Origin: Bdellovibrionales bacterium RIFOXYD12_FULL_39_22
GTDB lineage: Bacteria > Bdellovibrionota > Bacteriovoracia > Bacteriovoracales > Bacteriovoracaceae
DNA: 64,000 nt
Direction of reading: 5' to 3'
Assembly (NCBI GenBank): GCA_001770205.1
Contig: MEQL01000012.1
Location: 1-64,000, forward strand
Part shown: positions 34,331-43,807 of the stretch, piece by piece
Numbering within the stretch: the stretch's first letter is position 1
How the letters are laid out: each line of letters opens with the position of its first letter
Made by a program: the position numbers and the translations under genes
The notes under the pieces: generated by a model
Databases searched by the model: none
Told to the model about the DNA's origin: nothing
What the model saw: only the letters and a program-made list of their open reading frames with translations

Positions 34331-35356
34331 CTAGTAACGTCTAGGATCAAAGGCATCACGAATTCCCTCTCCGACGAAATTAATAAGTGCTAAAACCAAA
34401 AAAAGACCAATCGCCGGAAAAAAGGCCAAATACCAGGCCTGCATAAAATACTCTTTCCCTTGGCGCAAAAGTTCGCCCCAACTTGGGGTTGGCGGCATAA
34501 CACCTAATCCTAAAAAATCCAAAGATGATAATCCTAAAATATTGGTGGCAATAAAAAATGGGGAAAAAGTAATAATAGGAATTAGTGCGTTGGGTAAGAT
34601 ATGACGAAAGAGAATTTGAGAGGTGGAGCACCCCACTGAACGCGCAGATAAAATGTAATCTAGTTTTCTAATTTTTAATACTTCAGAGCGCATATATCTA
34701 GTCAAATATCCCCAAGAAAAAATTGATGAGATAATTACTAGCAAAAAAATGCTAGGGGTAAAAATGGAAACCAGAGTAATTAATACGACCAAATAAGGGA
34801 TAGAAAAAAATATTTCCATCAAACGATAAAAAATTATGTCAAACCATCCTCCGTAATACCCCATGGTACAACCGATGACTGCTCCAATAAAAAAAGATAG
34901 TACCCAAACACCTACTGCGTAAGAGAGGGAAACTCGGAAACCATAAAGCATACGGGCAAAAATATCTCGTCCTAAAGAATCTAATCCCATTAAATGTTTC
35001 AACGACGGTGGAGAGGGATATTGTGAAACCTCACGATCAATTTCTGTAGGATCGTAACGCACCGGAGGAAAGAGGCAACTAACCTTGTCACTCCCACAAA
35101 TTTCACGATAATCTGGGCGAATATTAAAAGAATCAAACTCTGAAGATTGATATTGTTTTAAAATAGGGAAATACACAGAGCCTTTGTAAAATAAAAGATA
35201 AGGCCTATTATTGGCCACCAACTCAGCGGCCAGTGATAAAAAAATCATGGCAGTGAGAATAATTAATGAATAGAATGCCGTTTTACGCCGTTTAAAATTA
35301 AAAAAACGACGGCCATAAAGCTTTGCAGAAGCATTAATATCTACCGTTGCTGCCAA
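34331..35356 (-). CDS. Oligopeptide/dipeptide ABC transporter permease (OppC-like)
   Basis: A 341-residue inner-membrane protein with an N-terminal cytoplasmic region, about six membrane segments and the EAA-loop signature (SARSVGCSTSQILFRHILPNALIPI). LMGLDSLGRDIFARMLYG is typical of OppC/DppC/YejE-type permeases. It starts at TTG (35356) with AGGAG seven bases upstream. It follows the OppB-like gene by 23 bases. The extended N-terminal periplasmic loop (SSEFDSFNIRPD) recalls YejE-like members. Confidence 0.88.
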   Translation of the reverse strand: MAATVDINASAKLYGRRFFNFKRRKTAFYSLIILTAMIFLSLAAELVANNRPYLLFYKGSVYFPILKQYQSSEFDSFNIRPDYREICGSDKVSCLFPPVRYDPTEIDREVSQYPSPPSLKHLMGLDSLGRDIFARMLYGFRVSLSYAVGVWVLSFFIGAVIGCTMGYYGGWFDIIFYRLMEIFFSIPYLVVLITLVSIFTPSIFLLVIISSIFSWGYLTRYMRSEVLKIRKLDYILSARSVGCSTSQILFRHILPNALIPIITFSPFFIATNILGLSSLDFLGLGVMPPTPSWGELLRQGKEYFMQAWYLAFFPAIGLFLVLALINFVGEGIRDAFDPRRY

Positions 35357-35379
35357 AAATTCTCTCCTTTGATTTTCAC

Positions 35380-36390
35380 TTATTGATAATCAATCCGTGG
35401 ATCAACTAACACTAAGGCCACATCTGAAGCAATATTGCCCAACATTATCAACACCGAATGCAAACAGACCGAGGCCATGATTACTGGATAATCTCGCTTT
35501 ATAACCGAAGTATACGAGAGCAATCCAATTCCATCCAAATTAAATACTGTTTCTACCAGCAAACTGCCAGTAAAAACCAATTTAAAAATCGTCCCAATGC
35601 CAGTAGCAATTGGAATCAAAGCATTTCGCAAAGCATGCTTGTAAGTAACCCAAAACTGCGAAACTCCCTTGGCCTTGGCGGTCTTTATGTAATCCTTCGA
35701 CAACTCACCAATCAGCGAATTTTTCATGAGCATAGTTATTACCGCAATATGAGAAACCATATAACAAAGGACTGGTAAAATCGCGTGGTGGATTCGATCA
35801 AGCAGTTGAGCTCCTGCACTTAATGTTTCATAGTTGGAAGAGTGCATTCCACCAATAGGAAAGAAATTGTAGAAACTTCCTCCTCCAAAAAAGACAATCA
35901 ATAAAATCCCCAATACAAATCCGGGGGTGGAGTGGGCCAAAAATATTACAAAACTAGTGATATAATCGAAACGGCTCTTATCTCTTGCTGCTTTGGCCAC
36001 TCCCAGCGGGATACAAAAAAGATATGTTAAAAATAAAGAAGCGAAGCCAAATTGGACAGAGACGGGGAATTTGCTCACAATAACATCATAAACCGGCATA
36101 TCGTAAACAATAGAATTTCCAAACTCAAGTTGGACCACATCTTTTAGCCAAAGAAAATAGCGAATGTGAATGGGTTTATCAAAACCAAACTGCTTTTTGA
36201 GATCATCGAGAACTTCTTGACTAATAACGGTATCGGAGGAAACGCCACCCATTTCTCCTTCTGAAAGTTTCTGTAAGGCCATCTCAACGGGGCCTCCTGG
36301 AGACGATTGGATGATAAAAAAGACTACTATGGTGATCCCGAACAGTGTCGGAATCATGAGCAGAATTCTTCGGGCAATATATTGGAGCAT
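35380..36390 (-). CDS. Oligopeptide/dipeptide ABC transporter permease (OppB-like)
   Basis: A 336-residue inner-membrane protein. The N-terminus (MLQYIARRILLMIPTLFGIT) and the EAA loop (KAKGVSQFWVTYKHALRNALIPI) are characteristic of OppB/DppB. About six membrane segments. It pairs with the OppC-like protein downstream to form the translocation pore and is divergent from the two ATPase genes. No substrate-binding protein gene is next to it. Confidence 0.9.
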   Translation of the reverse strand: MLQYIARRILLMIPTLFGITIVVFFIIQSSPGGPVEMALQKLSEGEMGGVSSDTVISQEVLDDLKKQFGFDKPIHIRYFLWLKDVVQLEFGNSIVYDMPVYDVIVSKFPVSVQFGFASLFLTYLFCIPLGVAKAARDKSRFDYITSFVIFLAHSTPGFVLGILLIVFFGGGSFYNFFPIGGMHSSNYETLSAGAQLLDRIHHAILPVLCYMVSHIAVITMLMKNSLIGELSKDYIKTAKAKGVSQFWVTYKHALRNALIPIATGIGTIFKLVFTGSLLVETVFNLDGIGLLSYTSVIKRDYPVIMASVCLHSVLIMLGNIASDVALVLVDPRIDYQ

Positions 36391-36422
36391 TACCTATCCT
36401 TTGATTTTACTTTGTGGACAAT

Positions 36423-36438
36423 CCGTAATATATTACGG
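36423..36438. promoter_or_regulatory. Perfect 16-bp palindrome in the opp divergent promoter region
   Basis: CCGTAATATATTACGG equals its own reverse complement. It lies between the OppB-like start (36390) and the OppD-like start (36526), about 33 bases before the leftward ATG. It is a good candidate operator for a dimeric regulator controlling both halves of the transporter. Confidence 0.5.
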
Positions 36439-36525
36439 CCCGTTTTATGTAAAGTTTTGTTTTAATTTTTGTTTTGTTCTTGCCTTATAATTTTTTTATA
36501 CCAACGCTCAACAGGGGACTACAAT

Positions 36526-37521
36526 TTGTTACTAACTGTTACCGATTTGTCCGTCCAATTTACTACATTTGATGGCACTGTTACGGCCGTAAACCACATC
36601 TCATTTGAAGTTGCGGCCGGAGAAATTTTAGGAATTGTAGGCGAATCCGGAAGTGGAAAATCGGTAGCAACTCATTCCATTTTGCAGCTAGTCCCATCTC
36701 CTCCAGGAAAGATCACTTCAGGAAAAATTATCTTCGGAGATAATAAAAAAGATCTTTTGCAAATGAGTGAAGAGGAACTCAATAAAATACGCGGGAAAGA
36801 TATTGGGATGATTTTTCAGGAACCCATGACCTCTCTCAACCCGGTCTATACTGTAGAAAATCAGATTGTGGAGGCCCTAAAACTACACCTTCCTCCTATG
36901 AGTGATAGCGAATATAGAACACGGGCCATTGAAGCTCTTCATCAAGTAGGAATTCCCGCTCCAGAAAGTCGCATTAAATGCTATCCTCACGAACTCTCCG
37001 GCGGTATGCGGCAGCGAGTTATGATTGCAATGTCTTTGGCATGTGAACCCAAGCTGCTTATCGCAGACGAACCCACCACGGCATTAGATGTTACCATTCA
37101 AGCACAAATCTTGGACGTCATAAATGAATTAAAAAATCGCACCAATTTAGCGGTAATTCTTATCACTCATAACTTAGGCGTCGTTGCCGAAACCGCTGAT
37201 CGAGTTGCTGTTATGTATGCGGGAAAAATTGTTGAAAGCGGTAAAACGCGAGATATTTTTACTAATCCGGCACACCCCTATACGATTGGACTTTTGGAAT
37301 GTATTCCTTCCTACGCTAGTGGACATAGCGATAGTACCACGGAAAATGGTCGGCTAAAAACAATCAAGGGAATGGTACCAGATCTACGCTCTATTCCTCC
37401 AGGTTGCGCTTTTTCTAACCGCTGTCCTCTGGCCGGCCCCGAATGTCAAAAGCAAGAACAAGAACTTCACGATTTAGGCCAAGGCCATCTAGTTGCTTGT
37501 ATGAAAAAAAATAGGATCTGA
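36526..37521 (+). CDS. Oligopeptide ABC transporter ATPase (OppD-like)
   Basis: A 331-residue ATPase starting at TTG (36526), with AGGGG eight bases upstream; the frame also contains an ATG further upstream, but it would add a hydrophobic stretch unlike the family. Walker A GESGSGKS, signature LSGGMRQRV, Walker [13 protein letters not shown] and the switch His in LITHNLG are intact. The C-terminal Opp/Dpp extension has [14 protein letters not shown]. It works with the OppF-like partner to energise peptide (or similar) uptake. Confidence 0.9.
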   Translation: MLLTVTDLSVQFTTFDGTVTAVNHISFEVAAGEILGIVGESGSGKSVATHSILQLVPSPPGKITSGKIIFGDNKKDLLQMSEEELNKIRGKDIGMIFQEPMTSLNPVYTVENQIVEALKLHLPPMSDSEYRTRAIEALHQVGIPAPESRIKCYPHELSGGMRQRVMIAMSLACEPKLLIADEPTTALDVTIQAQILDVINELKNRTNLAVILITHNLGVVAETADRVAVMYAGKIVESGKTRDIFTNPAHPYTIGLLECIPSYASGHSDSTTENGRLKTIKGMVPDLRSIPPGCAFSNRCPLAGPECQKQEQELHDLGQGHLVACMKKNRI

Positions 37522-37525
37522 TTTT

Positions 37526-38518
37526 ATGAATAATACTTCGACCATTTTGTCTGTCGACAACGTACAAAAACAATACCCAGTAAAGGGCGGTTTCTTGCAA
37601 AGAGAAATTGCCACCGTTAAAGCAGTTGATGGGGTTTCCTTCACTCTTAAATACGGCGAGACATTAGGTCTAGTTGGCGAAAGCGGCTGCGGAAAATCAA
37701 CCCTCGGCCGGGCGATCATGTTTTTAGAGCGTCCCTCTGCCGGAACCATTTTATTTGATGGGGTTAATCTTTCAACGCTTTCTGAATCTGATCTTCGAAA
37801 AAAACGAAAAGATATTCAGATAATTTTTCAAGACCCTTTCTCCTCTCTGAACCCCAAAATGACAGTGTTTCAATTGCTGGCAGAACCTATTTTGAATTTT
37901 CATCCCAAAACAAAAAAGGCTGAGTTAGAGAAAGAAGTTCACCAACTAATGAGCGACGTTGGACTACGTCCAGAATATGCCACCCGCTATCCACATGAAT
38001 TTTCCGGTGGACAACGTCAACGAATTAGCATCGGTCGGGCATTGGCATCACGCCCTAAATTAATTGTATGCGATGAACCGGTTAGTGCTTTGGATGTTTC
38101 CATTCAAGCACAGATTTTAAATCTTCTAATGGATTTACAGGAAAAATATAATTTTTCTTATATTTTTATCTCTCATGATCTACATGTAGTTCGTCACACC
38201 AGCAAAAAAATTGCGGTAATGTACTTGGGCCGTTTTGTAGAACTGGCCAATAGCGAAGAAATTTTCACTAACCCGCTGCACCCATATACAAAATCTCTTT
38301 TGTCGGCCATTCCTACTCTGGATCTTGATCACAAAAAAAAGAAAGTTGTTTTACAAGGAGATGTTCCTAGCCCTCTAAATCCTCCCAATGGATGTCACTT
38401 TCATCCTCGCTGCCCTGTGGCCTCTGATCACTGCTCTAAAATTGTACCTGAATTAAAACAATACAAGGACACCAACGGCAATGAGCATTGGGCCGCCTGC
38501 TTAAATATCTCGATATAA
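37526..38518 (+). CDS. Oligopeptide ABC transporter ATPase (OppF-like)
   Basis: A 330-residue ATPase four bases after the OppD-like gene. Walker A GESGCGKS, Q-loop IFQDPFSSLNP, signature FSGGQRQRI, Walker B LIVCDEPVSALD and switch His FISHDLH are present, with the C-terminal CHFHPRCPVASDHC motif. AGGA precedes the ATG. A 215-base gap follows. Confidence 0.9.
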   Translation: MNNTSTILSVDNVQKQYPVKGGFLQREIATVKAVDGVSFTLKYGETLGLVGESGCGKSTLGRAIMFLERPSAGTILFDGVNLSTLSESDLRKKRKDIQIIFQDPFSSLNPKMTVFQLLAEPILNFHPKTKKAELEKEVHQLMSDVGLRPEYATRYPHEFSGGQRQRISIGRALASRPKLIVCDEPVSALDVSIQAQILNLLMDLQEKYNFSYIFISHDLHVVRHTSKKIAVMYLGRFVELANSEEIFTNPLHPYTKSLLSAIPTLDLDHKKKKVVLQGDVPSPLNPPNGCHFHPRCPVASDHCSKIVPELKQYKDTNGNEHWAACLNISI

Positions 38519-38543
38519 AATAAAAAAAACCACACGATGATTA

Positions 38544-38573
38544 CCGCAATTGGTGTTACTAATAACATTGCGG
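38544..38573. promoter_or_regulatory. Interrupted inverted repeat after oppF
   Basis: CCGCAAT (38544-38550) pairs with ATTGCGG (38567-38573), and inside it GTTA pairs with TAAC. The stem is bulged and has no T run, so it is not an ordinary terminator; it could be an operator or an RNA end-stabilising hairpin. Confidence 0.35.
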
Positions 38574-38668
38574 GGGGTTAAACATACCTAAAATTCAAAC
38601 GAACACCTCATAATTAGCAGGTAGTATGATGTTAAGATCGCTCGAACATAATATGTATCAGGAGGTGT

Positions 38669-38698
38669 ACACCATATATTTACAACACCATATATTTA
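38669..38698. repeat. 16-bp-period direct repeat before the cNMP-like gene
   Basis: ACACCATATATTTA occurs at 38669-38682 and 38685-38698, offset by 16 bases. It directly follows a perfect AGGAGG (38660-38665). Its role is unknown; a tandem operator is possible. Confidence 0.6.
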
Positions 38699-38733
38699 TC
38701 TAAATAATCTTTCACAAATGTCGATACCATCTC

Positions 38734-40509
38734 ATGCCACTACAAGACGACAGTGAAAAATTATTCATTTTAAAAGATGTTATAGATGAAAATAACATTC
38801 TGGCGACCAATCTACATGATGGCGTATCAGATGATTTTATCGCTAAATTTAGTTCTCTAGGCATCATCATCGCATATAAAAAAAATGAAGTAATACTGCG
38901 CGAAGGTGAATTCAATCAAAAGCTCTTCTTTCTCATTTCTGGAGAAGTCAAAATTATCGTTGAAGATGAAGTGGTTGCCTCCATGAATAAACGCGGTGGG
39001 GTAATTGGCGAAATTGGACTTATCACTAAACTTCCTAGTACGGCCACCGTTTTAGCAACGGATGATACAAAGTTATTAGTTTTTGATTACCCAACTCTCA
39101 CCTCTATAAAAAGCGAACAATCTTTAAATTTTTTATATATCCTCTATCAGCTTTTTGCTAAAATTCTTTCACAAAAACTAATCGAGACCAATCACAAGGC
39201 CAAGCAGTTTGAAAGAATAAATAAACAACTAGAAATTGCCAAACAGGAACTAGAAAATACTAACCTAGATTTGGAGACAAAAATTGAAGAACGCACCGAT
39301 GATCTCAAAAAAAAGGCAGAGGAACTTAGTCGCTCACACTATCTTTTAGAAAATCAAAACAGTGCTCTTTTGGCCAGTAATCGAAAGCTAGAAGATTTAT
39401 ACAATAATCGCAAATCAACGCTGGCAAAATTAGAGCAGCTATACAACATCCATCTAAAAAAACTAAAAGAGTCTATCTCTTCTTCTGACTTACAAAACAT
39501 AACGCATGAAGTGAACAATGTAATGGAACAATTGCGCCCCATTTCAGAACTATACCTCTCCGAAAACTCCATGCAGGGGAAAAAACTACTTGCCTTTGAA
39601 AACAGTAAAAAGCAACAAACTGCCATAAAGTTAGCGCTGGGAGGAACCGGAATGGGCCTGACTTTCGTCAATACAAGCGAAGAGGCAATGGCGGCGCTCA
39701 GTGGTAGTAATTTTGATTTTATGCTAATTAGCACTGACAATATGGACTTTGCGCCATACGCCTATGAAAAAGCGCCTCAAATGAAGCAACTACTCATGAC
39801 CGCTGATCCCATTCCTACCTATCTGGAGAGATTAAAAAAGTTTCGCTTTATCAACAATGTTGTTTCTAAAAATGATGACCACAATTTTTCTATTAAAAGT
39901 ACGGCCATCTCTTTAAGTAAAATTTCTGGCCGTGATATTTTTGGACTCGAGCACTACTTATCCTGGGGGGTAGAGGTAAAATCCAAAACAGTAAATCATA
40001 GTAAAATGCGAAAAACACTAATTGCTGAAATGCAACAACATTTTTCGGAACTCGGAGTTCGCACCACCATAGTAGAGCGTTGCCAGTTTGTTGCTGAAGA
40101 ATTGCTAATGAATATTGTCTACGATGCACCAGTAGATGCCAGCGGCAAAGCACTCTACAATCATCTACCACGCACCGTACCTGTGCAACTTCCTCCCAAT
40201 GAGGCGGGAATCTTTCGCTATGCTACTGATGGAGTGCTCGTTGCCGTTTCTACTCAAGATCCCTTTGGGGCCCTCTCAAAAGAGATAATTCTAAACTATC
40301 TAGATTCATGCTATCATGGCATTACTAACTCTTTGGCCACCAATAAGGGAGGTGCTGGCAAAGGGCTATACCAGATTATCGAAGTTGCTGACGTCGTCAT
40401 TTTCAACGTTATTCCCCATCAGAAAACTGAAGTTATTGCCATTTTTAACATTGATATGAAGGCGGCAAAAAAAATAAACACCCCCTCTTTTCATCTCTTC
40501 TACGCATAA
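38734..40509 (+). CDS. cNMP-like / coiled-coil / pseudo-receiver / GHKL-like protein
   Basis: A 591-residue soluble protein. Residues about 33-135 form a cyclic-nucleotide-binding-type beta-roll (FLISGEVKI, GEIGLITKLPSTATV), but the Arg that contacts the phosphate in CRP-like domains is replaced by Ser. A coiled coil spans about 155-260. A degenerate receiver-like region (about 290-400) lacks an obvious phospho-acceptor set. The C-terminal ~180 residues match, segment by segment, the GHKL-like tail of the SpoIIE protein at 6003-8765 (AEELLMNIVYDAP; KGGAGKGL). No SD stands before the ATG, although AGGAGG occurs 68 bases upstream. The menC gene follows after about 40 bases. Confidence 0.7.
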   Translation: MPLQDDSEKLFILKDVIDENNILATNLHDGVSDDFIAKFSSLGIIIAYKKNEVILREGEFNQKLFFLISGEVKIIVEDEVVASMNKRGGVIGEIGLITKLPSTATVLATDDTKLLVFDYPTLTSIKSEQSLNFLYILYQLFAKILSQKLIETNHKAKQFERINKQLEIAKQELENTNLDLETKIEERTDDLKKKAEELSRSHYLLENQNSALLASNRKLEDLYNNRKSTLAKLEQLYNIHLKKLKESISSSDLQNITHEVNNVMEQLRPISELYLSENSMQGKKLLAFENSKKQQTAIKLALGGTGMGLTFVNTSEEAMAALSGSNFDFMLISTDNMDFAPYAYEKAPQMKQLLMTADPIPTYLERLKKFRFINNVVSKNDDHNFSIKSTAISLSKISGRDIFGLEHYLSWGVEVKSKTVNHSKMRKTLIAEMQQHFSELGVRTTIVERCQFVAEELLMNIVYDAPVDASGKALYNHLPRTVPVQLPPNEAGIFRYATDGVLVAVSTQDPFGALSKEIILNYLDSCYHGITNSLATNKGGAGKGLYQIIEVADVVIFNVIPHQKTEVIAIFNIDMKAAKKINTPSFHLFYA

Positions 40510-40550
40510 ATAGATGACGAATTTTGCTGGCCAGGGTATTTTGCCACAAA

Positions 40551-41591
40551 ATGTTTTCAAAAATTGAATACCAGTCTGTCGATATCCCTTTTTTGGCCCC
40601 TATGCAATTGGGCCATAAAATCTATAACACTCGGGCCATAACCTACATCACATTAATTGATCAAAAAGGAAATCGCTACCTCGGAGAAGTGGCACCACTA
40701 CCGGGATTTAATCACGAATCGAAAGAAGAAGCGGCCGCTGAAATTGGCGAATTTTTTTCTGCCCGAATCAAAAATCGGCCAATCCCTCTTGAACAATTTT
40801 CACTCACTACAAAGCTTTGCAATTTTTTTGCAACTTCTTCTTCTTTTTCCACTCTTTCACCTTCGGCCTATTTTGCTTTGGAATCTATTTTTCTGGATTA
40901 CCTATATAAAAATGCCCCTCAAACCTTTTTTCCACTTATAAATGGCCAAGAAGCGATTGTTATCGAAAGTGCTAGACTACTTACCCTGGCAAAGGATCAA
41001 AAAAACCGTGAAGATCTATATGGCCAAACAACCACGGCCAAAATAAAAATTGGCCGCCTTCCATTGGCACAAGAAATTAGTTACATAAATTCACTGCCTC
41101 CGCATATTAAACTACGTCTAGATGGAAATAACCTGCTCTCAGCAAACGACCTTGTTGTTCTGCTCTCTTCTATTGAGTCAACACGGATTGAGTTTTTAGA
41201 AGAACCTCTGGCCAATATGGAAAGAGATTGGGAGAAAATTTATGCTCGCTATCAAGTTCCACTGGCCTGTGAGGCATCACTTCAAAGAGAGATATCACTA
41301 TTTTCTGGGTTTAATTTTTTAATTGTAAAACCAACCGCCATGGGAATATGCGAAGCCGCAAAGCTTATCAATCTCCACCCCTCAAAAAAAATAATCATTA
41401 GCTCGGCATTTGTATCTCCGCATGCCATGCGTTGGCATCTATTTTTGGCCTATCTCCAAAATAAATTGGCCAAGCAGGTACACGGATTAGATACTCTACG
41501 CTATCTCAAATTGAGTAATGCCACAGAAGAAATTTCTTTTTTAGAAGGAAAATTGCGCAGTGAATTTTGTAGAACTAGAAAACCTTTTTAA
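40551..41591 (+). CDS. menC: o-Succinylbenzoate synthase
   Basis: A 346-residue enolase-superfamily enzyme that dehydrates SHCHC to o-succinylbenzoate in menaquinone synthesis. The catalytic KxK is in TTAKIKIG near 163, metal ligands are the Asp in RLDGNN near 190, the Glu in FLEEPL and the acidic residue in ACEAS, and the second catalytic Lys is in FLIVKPTAMG near 259. I chose the ATG at 40551; a TTG at 40524 is also in frame. menE overlaps its end and menH follows, which secures the assignment within a superfamily that is otherwise hard to tell apart. Confidence 0.88.
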   Translation: MFSKIEYQSVDIPFLAPMQLGHKIYNTRAITYITLIDQKGNRYLGEVAPLPGFNHESKEEAAAEIGEFFSARIKNRPIPLEQFSLTTKLCNFFATSSSFSTLSPSAYFALESIFLDYLYKNAPQTFFPLINGQEAIVIESARLLTLAKDQKNREDLYGQTTTAKIKIGRLPLAQEISYINSLPPHIKLRLDGNNLLSANDLVVLLSSIESTRIEFLEEPLANMERDWEKIYARYQVPLACEASLQREISLFSGFNFLIVKPTAMGICEAAKLINLHPSKKIIISSAFVSPHAMRWHLFLAYLQNKLAKQVHGLDTLRYLKLSNATEEISFLEGKLRSEFCRTRKPF

Positions 41592-43014
41592 TAAACGACG
41601 TTTTAATCTTCTGAAGCATTGTGGCCAGCATGGGCCGCAACAATTGGCCATTATTTACCGACAAGAAAAAATCACCTATGCAGATTGGCAAAAGGCCGTT
41701 GCAAAATATATCACTTTTTTTTCTCAAAAAGTTATTACCTCCAAAGCAGAAGTTGGCATTTATCTTTCCAACTCTCCGGCCTATCTGTACTCCCTCGTGG
41801 CACTTTGGGAATTAGGAATCACGGCCGTATTATTACCAAAAAAACAAGGCCCTTCTCAAATAGAAGCTCTTAAAAAGGGCCTGGCCATTACCACCATCAT
41901 CGATGAAAAAACGATTGAAGAGATAACCTCTTGTTGGGATGAACTTCTACCCTATGATAAACAAAGTAGGGCCTTGAATTTTTCCGACTTAGCACTCATT
42001 GTACTCTCCTCCGGAACCACTGCCACCCCGAAAAAAATTGAATTAACTTTTGGCAACCTTTGCTATAGTGCTCTGGGAAGCGCCATTTTCTACAATCTAC
42101 ATCCTGCCGATTGCTGGGCCACACCTCTACCTTTTAACCATGTAGGCGGGATTCTAACTCCCCTGCGAACTTTTTTGGCCGGTGCTTCGCTATTAATCAT
42201 CCCACAAAATAACGCTCTTGTGGATTCTATTTGCCTTCACCGCCCAAGTTTCATATCTATGGTTCCCACTCAGCTGCAACAACTAATAAACCACCCCAAC
42301 CGCAGTACTACAGAAACAGCAATAATTGATGCGCTTTTTTCCTGTAAGGCCATACTTATTGGCGGCGACGCTACCCCCATACCGCTAGTCCAAAAAGCAT
42401 TGCAATTAAATCTCCCCATCTCTCTCTCCTATGGAATGAGTGAAACCTCTGCCCAAGTCACGGCCACCTTGCCTGGCCGCGCCAATATCGAACAAGGAGT
42501 TGTTTCCTGCGGAAAAGTACTCCCCTTTCGCAAACTAGAAGTTGATAGCAACAATCGAATCTATATACATGGAGAGACACTGGCCCGTAATAGCAAACGC
42601 AGTCAGGAGGGATATTTTTATAGTGGCGATCTGGGGATGATAAATGCAGACGGTGAACTTTTTGTCTTTGGCAGAGAAGACGATATGTTTATTTCAGGAG
42701 GAGAAAATATCTATCCGCAAGAAATCGAAGATACCATTTTGCAAATAACTAATCAAATAAGTAAGGCGGTAGTCGTTCCTATTGATGATGAACTTTTTGG
42801 CCAGGTAGGAGTATGTCTCATTGAGGCCTGCGACTTCGTTGATCCAAAAAATATAAAAGAGGAGTTGGCCACTCTGCTTCCTAACTACAAAATTCCCAAG
42901 TATTTTTTTATACACAAGCTTTTGGCCAACAGCGATAACAGCGGTGAGTTAAAAATTTCACGCCAAAAACTTAAAATACTGGCACAGCAACTTGTAAAAA
43001 ATAATCTATGCTAG
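41560..43014 (+). CDS. menE: o-Succinylbenzoate-CoA ligase
   Basis: A 484-residue adenylate-forming enzyme starting at GTG 41560, inside the end of menC. The P-loop SSGTTATPK is near 150, the A5-type motif is SYGMSETSAQ, the hinge region is YFYSGDLGMINADGELFVFGREDD followed by SGGENIYPQEIE, and the catalytic C-terminal Lys is in GELKISRQKL. It activates o-succinylbenzoate with ATP and CoA. Its position between menC and menH supports menE over other acyl-CoA ligases. Confidence 0.88.
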   Translation: MNFVELENLFNKRRFNLLKHCGQHGPQQLAIIYRQEKITYADWQKAVAKYITFFSQKVITSKAEVGIYLSNSPAYLYSLVALWELGITAVLLPKKQGPSQIEALKKGLAITTIIDEKTIEEITSCWDELLPYDKQSRALNFSDLALIVLSSGTTATPKKIELTFGNLCYSALGSAIFYNLHPADCWATPLPFNHVGGILTPLRTFLAGASLLIIPQNNALVDSICLHRPSFISMVPTQLQQLINHPNRSTTETAIIDALFSCKAILIGGDATPIPLVQKALQLNLPISLSYGMSETSAQVTATLPGRANIEQGVVSCGKVLPFRKLEVDSNNRIYIHGETLARNSKRSQEGYFYSGDLGMINADGELFVFGREDDMFISGGENIYPQEIEDTILQITNQISKAVVVPIDDELFGQVGVCLIEACDFVDPKNIKEELATLLPNYKIPKYFFIHKLLANSDNSGELKISRQKLKILAQQLVKNNLC

Positions 43015-43790
43015 AAAAAAATAAATCTTTAAATTTTCAAATAGTAGGATCTCCCAAAAAACCGCTTGTAACTTTTCTCCACGGTTTTATGGGAAGTGGC
43101 GAGGATTGGTTACCGGTAGTACGGCCACTAGCGGCTGATTTTTGCGCTCTTTTAATCGATCTTCCTGGCCATGGAAAATCATCTAATATGACAAACTTTA
43201 ATGATCTATTGTCCGCCATAGCAGATATCATTTTGTCGATTACCAACTCCACGAGTATCGTAGGCTACTCACTAGGAGGCCGACTGGCCATGCAACTAGC
43301 GCTGGCGCAACCAAACCTTATCAATCGGTTAATAATTGAATCCAGCAATCCAGGAATTGAAGATAGGGCCGAACAAGAAAAAAGAGAAGAATCTGATTTG
43401 CATCTGTTTGCTCACGTAAACTCCCCTTCCTCTTTTAACTCTTTTTTATCCGCCTGGTATGCTAATCCTATTTTTGGGGCCTTATCTTCAAAAGGACTAA
43501 TTCCCCAGCGTAACTTTTCTATTGCACAAGTTGAGCGTTGGCAAAAATCTCTGGCGATACTTTCTCTGGGCGTAATGCCTTCGCTTTGGACAAAACTAAA
43601 TCAACTCCCTTCCACCGTTTACATCTCTGGAAGCATGGATGAAAAATATAGTGCAATCGGGAAACGACTGGCCACCAACTTTTTGCACATTGAAAATATA
43701 ATTTTTAATGACTGTGGCCACAATTGCCACTTGGAGATGCCAGAAAAATTTATTAATATTTTGCTCAAAGCTTTAGGTCCCACTCCATAA
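43008..43790 (+). CDS. menH: SHCHC synthase-like alpha/beta hydrolase
   Basis: A 260-residue alpha/beta-hydrolase. Oxyanion region FLHGFMGSGEDW, IDLPGHGKS, nucleophile elbow VGYSLGG near 85, and the catalytic His in DCGHNCHLE near the end; the acid is probably the Asp in SGSMDEKY. MenH removes pyruvate from SEPHCHC to give SHCHC, the MenC substrate. Its ATG overlaps the menE stop by seven bases, so the three enzymes are translationally linked. MenA, B, D and F are not in the window. Confidence 0.85.
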   Translation: MLEKNKSLNFQIVGSPKKPLVTFLHGFMGSGEDWLPVVRPLAADFCALLIDLPGHGKSSNMTNFNDLLSAIADIILSITNSTSIVGYSLGGRLAMQLALAQPNLINRLIIESSNPGIEDRAEQEKREESDLHLFAHVNSPSSFNSFLSAWYANPIFGALSSKGLIPQRNFSIAQVERWQKSLAILSLGVMPSLWTKLNQLPSTVYISGSMDEKYSAIGKRLATNFLHIENIIFNDCGHNCHLEMPEKFINILLKALGPTP

Positions 43791-43807
43791 CTTAAAAGGA
43801 GAACAAT

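Noticed and set aside
36469..36525. Upstream ATG for the OppD-like ATPase
   Set aside because: It would add about 19 hydrophobic residues that the family lacks; TTG 36526 has AGGGG at a proper distance and starts exactly at the family's N-terminus.
39354..39740. 128-residue antisense frame in the cNMP-like gene
   Set aside because: Opposite a continuous coding frame with coiled coil and GHKL-like tail; no independent support.
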